From assembly GCA_029243445.1 (NCBI GenBank), contig JAQWSA010000126.1, forward strand, positions 1-17,727: a DNA stretch of 17,727 nucleotides, in the 5' to 3' direction. Shown piece after piece: positions 14,318 to 17,727 of the stretch (its first letter is position 1; each line of letters begins with the position of its first letter). This DNA comes from Alphaproteobacteria bacterium. GTDB lineage: Bacteria > Pseudomonadota > Alphaproteobacteria > UBA6615. The notes under the pieces were generated by a model that saw only the letters and a program-made list of their open reading frames with translations, was not told where the DNA came from and did no database searches. A program made the translations under genes and the position numbers.

Positions 14318-15154
14318 ATGAACGTAGAAAAATTACCTACTGGATGGCCTGAAGGAAAGCGTTTAGCTGTTTCTGTAAACATAATGTGTGAGGCTTGGAC
14401 TGATGATGCGGCCCCAGGTATTGGTCCAATGGGAAACCCTTTAAAGGCTGGAGTATTAGACACACAGGCACGTTCTTGGGCTGAATATGGTATGACTGTT
14501 GGAGCGTACCGCTTGCTAGATATTGTTGGAGAGGCAGGAGTTCCATGTGGAACTTATGCCAGCGGAATCATTGCCGAAAAATGGCCGGAGTTGCTGAAGA
14601 GAATTGATAATGATGGCCATTTTATAGGAGCTCATGCTTGGATGCAGAATATACTCCCAGCTTATCAAGAACCGGAACAGGAAAAGGCTGATTTAAAACG
14701 TGGGATAGACCTATTTAGGAATGTTATAGGCAAGCAACCAGAAGGGTTTGGCAGCCCAAGGGGAACTCCAAGTAATAATACTTGTGAGTTGTTAGCCGAC
14801 AGCGGCTTTATATGGCATATAGATCATTTCAATACTGACTTACCTTATTTAATGAACACGCCTAAGGGTCCGCTTGCCATTGTTCCATTCACCATGGAGA
14901 TTAATGATCTACCGCTTTACATGCGTTTTGGTAATCCGCCTGAGTTTTATTCAGCCACATTAAAACGAATTGTTGAAAACTATTCTAGTATTGGCAGCCC
15001 TCCGGCTGTAATTGATATAACTGCACACGCCCACGTATTTGGACGTCCGTTTGGTGCCATCGAAATAAAGGCAGCTATTGATATTGTTAAAGATCTAGAT
15101 TGGGTCTGGATGACTACCCATCAAGAGTTGGCAGGGTTAGTTTACCCTAGTTAA
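14318..15154 (+). CDS. Polysaccharide deacetylase-fold protein, PuuE/allantoinase-like
   Basis: This is a 278-aa NodB-homology (polysaccharide deacetylase) protein of the cytoplasmic PuuE/HP0310-like branch. It has no signal peptide or membrane anchor. Motifs in order are RLAVSVNIMCEAW (15-27), the TYASG strand end (79-83), IGAHAW (103-108), GFGSPRGTPSNNT (143-155), TDLPY (173-177) and ITAHAHVFGRPFG (234-246). The classical DD and HxxxH metal site of chitin/peptidoglycan deacetylases is not intact, because His106 is followed four residues later by Gln110. PuuE-type allantoinases also lack the full metal site. A cytoplasmic C-N hydrolase acting on a small amide or ureide is therefore more likely than a wall-modifying enzyme. 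A strong AGAGGAGA ribosome site precedes the ATG. The next gene on the strand is 136 bases away, with a weak terminator-like hairpin between. Confidence 0.88.
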   Translation: MNVEKLPTGWPEGKRLAVSVNIMCEAWTDDAAPGIGPMGNPLKAGVLDTQARSWAEYGMTVGAYRLLDIVGEAGVPCGTYASGIIAEKWPELLKRIDNDGHFIGAHAWMQNILPAYQEPEQEKADLKRGIDLFRNVIGKQPEGFGSPRGTPSNNTCELLADSGFIWHIDHFNTDLPYLMNTPKGPLAIVPFTMEINDLPLYMRFGNPPEFYSATLKRIVENYSSIGSPPAVIDITAHAHVFGRPFGAIEIKAAIDIVKDLDWVWMTTHQELAGLVYPS

Positions 15155-15178
15155 TCATAATTTATTATATGATTTTTT
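15153..15178 (+). terminator. Weak intrinsic-terminator-like hairpin after the deacetylase-like gene
   Basis: AATCATA (15153-15159) pairs with TATGATT (15168-15174) and runs into a T tract at 15173-15178. The stem has only one G-C pair, and its left arm overlaps the TAA stop, so it is a weak candidate. The downstream gene probably has its own promoter. Confidence 0.35.
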
Positions 15179-15254
15179 ATTAAGTGGCGCCGTATGTTGT
15201 GATGAATTTATGAAATAACTCAATGTTAAAAGGAAGAAGACACTTGAACCTCAG

Positions 15255-15290
15255 ATGAATTATACTCACGAATTATTTAAGGGGAAGTAG
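15255..15290 (+). other. Possible 11-codon leader ORF abutting the 2-hydroxyacid dehydrogenase start
   Basis: An ATG opens 11 sense codons (MNYTHELFKGK), then TAG, directly followed by the GTG start of the dehydrogenase in the same frame. Its codons contain that gene's ribosome site. No good ribosome site lies close to its own ATG, because the nearest purine-rich run is about 16-20 bases away. It may be chance, or a leader peptide, or the remnant of a longer N-terminus interrupted by TAG. Confidence 0.15.
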
Positions 15291-16259
15291 GTGACTAATA
15301 AATTAAGAGTTTTAGTTACTAGGCGTCATTTGTTTGAAATCGAAAAACGTCTATTAGATGAGTATGATGTTGTTTTAAATGAAGACGATCATATTATGTC
15401 TTCAGAAGAAATTATTAGTGCGTCCGATGGAAGCCAGGCAATTTTCTTATGCGTTACTGAGCCTCTTAGTGAGGAAGTTGTTCACGCATTACCAAAAAGT
15501 GTGGAGGTTATTCTTACACTGTCAGCAGGGGTTGATCATATTGACATCGAGGCGGCTAGAGAACGGGGTATAGCGGTATTAGCTACGCCTGGTGCAGTTA
15601 CATTAGCTACAGCAGAGATAGGGGTTTTGCTCATGCTTGGGGCTGCGAGAAGGGCTCAGGAATCTATAAGCTGTCTTCGTTCTGGCAATTGGAGATTATG
15701 GACTGCTACCCAGTTTGTTGGTATCGAAATTACCGGTAAAACACTCGGTATATACGGCATGGGTCGAATAGGTCAAACGTTGTCGAAGCGCGCTAGAGGC
15801 TTTGATATGGATGTATATTACCATAACCGTAACCGCCTATCCTCCGATCTAGAAGAAAAAGCCGTTTATATAAGAAATATAGAAGAATTTCTGGGGAGTA
15901 GTAAATTTTTAACCTTATGCGCACCCTCCACACCACAGACACATAAATTTTTAAACACTGAAACTATTGAGTGCTTGCCCGATGGTGCTGTAATTGTAAA
16001 TATTGCTAGAGGTAACTTGGTTGATGATGATGCACTTATAATAGCTCTCAAGTCTGGTAAAATAGCTGCTGCAGGATTAGATGTGTTTAATGGTGAGCCA
16101 ACTAATATTGACGCGCGCTACTTTGAGTTGCCAAATGTATTTATGCTTCCACATATTGGTAGCGCGTCCAGAGAAGCAAGAATTTCTATGGGTATGATGC
16201 TGCTTGATGGGTATGAGGCATTTTGCAATGGTAGGACCGCACAAAATAGGGTTGTTTAG
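15291..16259 (+). CDS. D-isomer-specific 2-hydroxyacid dehydrogenase (glyoxylate/hydroxypyruvate reductase-like)
   Basis: This 322-aa NAD(P)-dependent dehydrogenase interconverts a 2-oxoacid and a D-2-hydroxyacid. The dinucleotide loop is GMGRIG (156-161). The catalytic triad is Arg240 in NIARGNLVDD, Glu269 in FNGEP and His288 in LPHIGSAS. After the second Rossmann strand the sequence is HNRNR (178-182). Basic residues at this point are often found in NADP(H)-preferring glyoxylate and hydroxypyruvate reductases, so NADPH use is a reasonable inference. The length is normal. Translation starts with GTG at 15291; AGGGGA (15280-15285) lies 5 bases upstream. A TAG codon sits immediately before the GTG in the same frame, which fixes the start. 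The substrate is not determinable. Confidence 0.93.
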   Translation: MTNKLRVLVTRRHLFEIEKRLLDEYDVVLNEDDHIMSSEEIISASDGSQAIFLCVTEPLSEEVVHALPKSVEVILTLSAGVDHIDIEAARERGIAVLATPGAVTLATAEIGVLLMLGAARRAQESISCLRSGNWRLWTATQFVGIEITGKTLGIYGMGRIGQTLSKRARGFDMDVYYHNRNRLSSDLEEKAVYIRNIEEFLGSSKFLTLCAPSTPQTHKFLNTETIECLPDGAVIVNIARGNLVDDDALIIALKSGKIAAAGLDVFNGEPTNIDARYFELPNVFMLPHIGSASREARISMGMMLLDGYEAFCNGRTAQNRVV

Positions 16260-16328
16260 AAAACGGGACTGAGTAATTTTTTATTTTTTTCTTCTATTTA
16301 GTTTCTAGATTGTCAGGTTATAGCCTTT

Positions 16329-17207
16329 ATGAAAAGTTCTTTTAACCAATTGCCAGGGCATGCGCGTGGTGCGTTCTGGATGTTACTTGCTGCAGTATTT
16401 TTTAGTTTTCACGGGCCACTAGTACGCATGGCAACTATAGATACTGATCCATTAATGGTTGCGTTCATAAGGTCGATATTTGTTTTTTTAATGATGCTAC
16501 CTTGGATAATCCGGCATTGTACAAATGAAATGAAAACAAATGTTTTGCCTTTGCATGGTTTTCGCGCTTTGTTTTCAATGGCAGGTTTTATTTTACTAGT
16601 CATTGCTCAGTCTAAACTTACTTTGGCTGAAGTATCTGCTTTAACGTTTGCTTCGCCGCTGTTTGCTACTATTGGCGCTGTAATTTTTCTTCGTGAAGTG
16701 GTTAAGGCAAGGCGCTGGATCGCCACCTTTGTAGGTCTTGCTGGTGTTTGGGTTGTTTTGCGACCTGGGTTAGAGGTTGTGGACCCGTATTTTATATTGC
16801 CGGTGGGAGCAGCCATATTTATTGCCGTATCAAATTTGATGATAAAATCACTATCATCGTATAATTCATCTAATGCTATAGTTGCTTGGCTTGCAATTTT
16901 TTCAGTTCCGTTAACGTTTGTGCCAGCATTGTTTGTTTGGTCATTACCTGGGGTATTGGGGCTTGGATGGTCGTTTCTTTTGGGCCTAAGTGGAGTTGGT
17001 GCGCATATGTGTTTAACTAGATCATTAGCTGCTGCTGATGCTTCGGCAGTTTTACCTTTTGACTACGCTCGTCTCATATTTACTGCTTTTATTGCTTTTA
17101 TAGCATTTGGAGAAGAACCATCAATCTGGACCTGGATAGGCGGTGCTATAATTGTTGGTGCAGTTGTATATATAGCCCGCAGGGAGACGATAGCTGACAG
17201 GTCATAA
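16329..17207 (+). CDS. DMT superfamily transporter, two EamA domains (inner membrane)
   Basis: This 292-aa integral membrane protein shows about ten hydrophobic segments in two homologous halves, the EamA arrangement. Half 1 spans roughly residues 13-145. Residues 13-34 (WMLLAAVFFSFHGPLVRMA) hold the first helix, and residues 100-115 hold the conserved Ala/Ser-rich stretch around ALTFASPLFATIGAVIF. Half 2 spans roughly 150-290 and ends in GGAIIVGAVVYIARRE. Family members export amino acids, nucleobases or other small metabolites, or import carboxylates, driven by the ion gradient. The substrate cannot be read from sequence. The ribosome site is weak. It lies 69 bases downstream of the 2-hydroxyacid dehydrogenase and could be co-transcribed. 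It converges on the TPP-enzyme gene. Confidence 0.92.
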   Translation: MKSSFNQLPGHARGAFWMLLAAVFFSFHGPLVRMATIDTDPLMVAFIRSIFVFLMMLPWIIRHCTNEMKTNVLPLHGFRALFSMAGFILLVIAQSKLTLAEVSALTFASPLFATIGAVIFLREVVKARRWIATFVGLAGVWVVLRPGLEVVDPYFILPVGAAIFIAVSNLMIKSLSSYNSSNAIVAWLAIFSVPLTFVPALFVWSLPGVLGLGWSFLLGLSGVGAHMCLTRSLAAADASAVLPFDYARLIFTAFIAFIAFGEEPSIWTWIGGAIIVGAVVYIARRETIADRS

Positions 17208-17217
17208 ATAGTAGAGT

Positions 17218-17235
17218 TTAATAATGTATTATTAA
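17218..17235. repeat. Perfect AT-only dyad between two convergent genes
   Basis: TTAATAAT and ATTATTAA are separated by GT, forming an 8-bp dyad in the 35-base gap between convergent stops. It may act as a bidirectional transcription stop, but it has no G-C pair and no adjoining T tract, so the assignment is weak. Confidence 0.3.
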
Positions 17236-17242
17236 CTAAATT

Positions 17243-17727
17243 CTATGAACCCTTCTTACCAGTTGTTCTGGATCTGTGTAATCTCTTGGTTAGTGCCTTT
17301 GCAGATGCATTTATAATTGCGTCACTATCAATTCCGTACTCATGGTAAAGGTCTGTTAAGTCACCAGACTGTCCAAAATCATCCACTCCTAGTGAAACAA
17401 TACTATGATTTTTAACACTACCAAGCCAACTAAGGGTGGCAGGATGGCCGTCAATAACAGTAACAATCGCCGCGTCTGAGGCTAGTGGTGATAGGATTTT
17501 TTCAGCGATATCGCCATCATTGTTCCAGTCCTTATAAAGCTTGTCAGGAGATGTAATTGATAATAGTCCAGCCCCCGGTACATCCTCTAGTACTTGTTCA
17601 TATGCATCTAATGCTTCTGGAAAAATAGCCCCAGTATAAGCAATTGCTAATTCTGCTTCTCTTTCTGGTTTTTTTATCCAATATGCGCCGTTGATTATAT
17701 CATCGGAAATAGAATTAACGTTAGGTC
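17243..17727 (-). CDS. TPP-dependent transketolase / pyruvate-dehydrogenase-E1-like protein, C-terminal 160 residues (truncated by window)
   Basis: Translating the minus strand from base 17725 gives 160 codons ending in TAG at 17243-17245, with the 5' part beyond the right edge. The fragment is the C-terminal (transketolase_C) domain of a TPP enzyme. It has the segment DGHPATLSWLGSV followed by LGVDDFGQSGDLTDLYHEYG and ID-x(3)-I. This C-terminal pattern is typical of the long single-chain E1/transketolase-like proteins of proteobacteria (AceE/MdeB relatives, about 780-900 aa), not of classical pentose-phosphate transketolase. In this type the E1 decarboxylates a 2-oxoacid and passes the acyl group to an E2. 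A basic tail of about ten residues (HRSRTTGKKG) ends the protein. Because only the C-terminal domain is visible, the choice between 2-oxoacid dehydrogenase E1 and transketolase is tentative. Confidence 0.8.
   Translation of the reverse strand, partial: PNVNSISDDIINGAYWIKKPEREAELAIAYTGAIFPEALDAYEQVLEDVPGAGLLSITSPDKLYKDWNNDGDIAEKILSPLASDAAIVTVIDGHPATLSWLGSVKNHSIVSLGVDDFGQSGDLTDLYHEYGIDSDAIINASAKALTKRLHRSRTTGKKGS

Noticed and set aside
1..17727. Selenocysteine codon (in-frame TGA with coding continuing beyond)
   Set aside because: The only gene ending in TGA is selA, where the TGA forms the selA/selB overlap and the SelA length is already complete.
1..17727. Insertion sequences, phage genes, CRISPR repeats or toxin-antitoxin pairs
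   Set aside because: No transposase, integrase, regularly spaced repeat or small paired ORFs were found; all substantial reading frames belong to ordinary metabolic or Sec-pathway families.

Overview
This is a 17.7 kb AT-rich window, roughly 38-40% G+C by eye, that is almost entirely protein-coding. It holds 15 protein genes, two of them cut by the window edges. It has no rRNA, tRNA, transposase, integrase or CRISPR array that I can see, and no gene-free stretch longer than about 260 bases. The gene families, the proteobacterial-type selAB pair and the clear Shine-Dalgarno sites suggest a low-GC, probably marine, alphaproteobacterium of a metabolically versatile heterotrophic lineage. That taxonomic call is inference, because no phylogenetic marker lies in the window.

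Layout from left to right: (1) the C-terminal part of a xanthine-dehydrogenase/CoxL-type molybdenum hydroxylase large subunit on +. (2) A selA-selB operon on -, with a 4-base stop/start overlap. (3) A single LLM flavin-dependent monooxygenase on +. (4) A tight three-gene operon on -, in transcription order: a full-length second molybdenum hydroxylase large subunit, a zinc-free MDR quinone/alkene reductase, and a cupin. (5) Diverging from it on +, two tandem paralogous ACMSD-like amidohydrolases. (6) On -, a stand-alone MetE catalytic-domain methyltransferase followed by an Ldh/AllD-family NAD(P) dehydrogenase. (7) On +, a PuuE-like polysaccharide-deacetylase-fold protein, a D-2-hydroxyacid dehydrogenase and a DMT/EamA exporter. 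(8) At the right edge on -, the C-terminus of a transketolase/pyruvate-dehydrogenase-E1-like TPP enzyme.

The middle of the window (about 5.6-16.3 kb) reads as a catabolic neighbourhood. It offers a molybdenum hydroxylase to hydroxylate an (N-hetero)aromatic or aldehyde substrate, two metal-dependent C-C or C-N hydrolase/decarboxylases, a possible amidase of the allantoinase family, and two 2-hydroxyacid oxidoreductases. The substrate cannot be read from the sequence. The family list (molybdenum hydroxylase, cupin, PuuE-like, AllD-like) partly resembles a purine/ureide route, but each member is a divergent paralogue and a urate-oxidising enzyme is not seen.

Stop codon use is TAA 9, TAG 5, TGA 1. 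The single TGA is the selA stop inside the selA/selB overlap. No in-frame-TGA selenoprotein, selC or selD is visible here, so the selenoprotein clients of SelAB must lie elsewhere.
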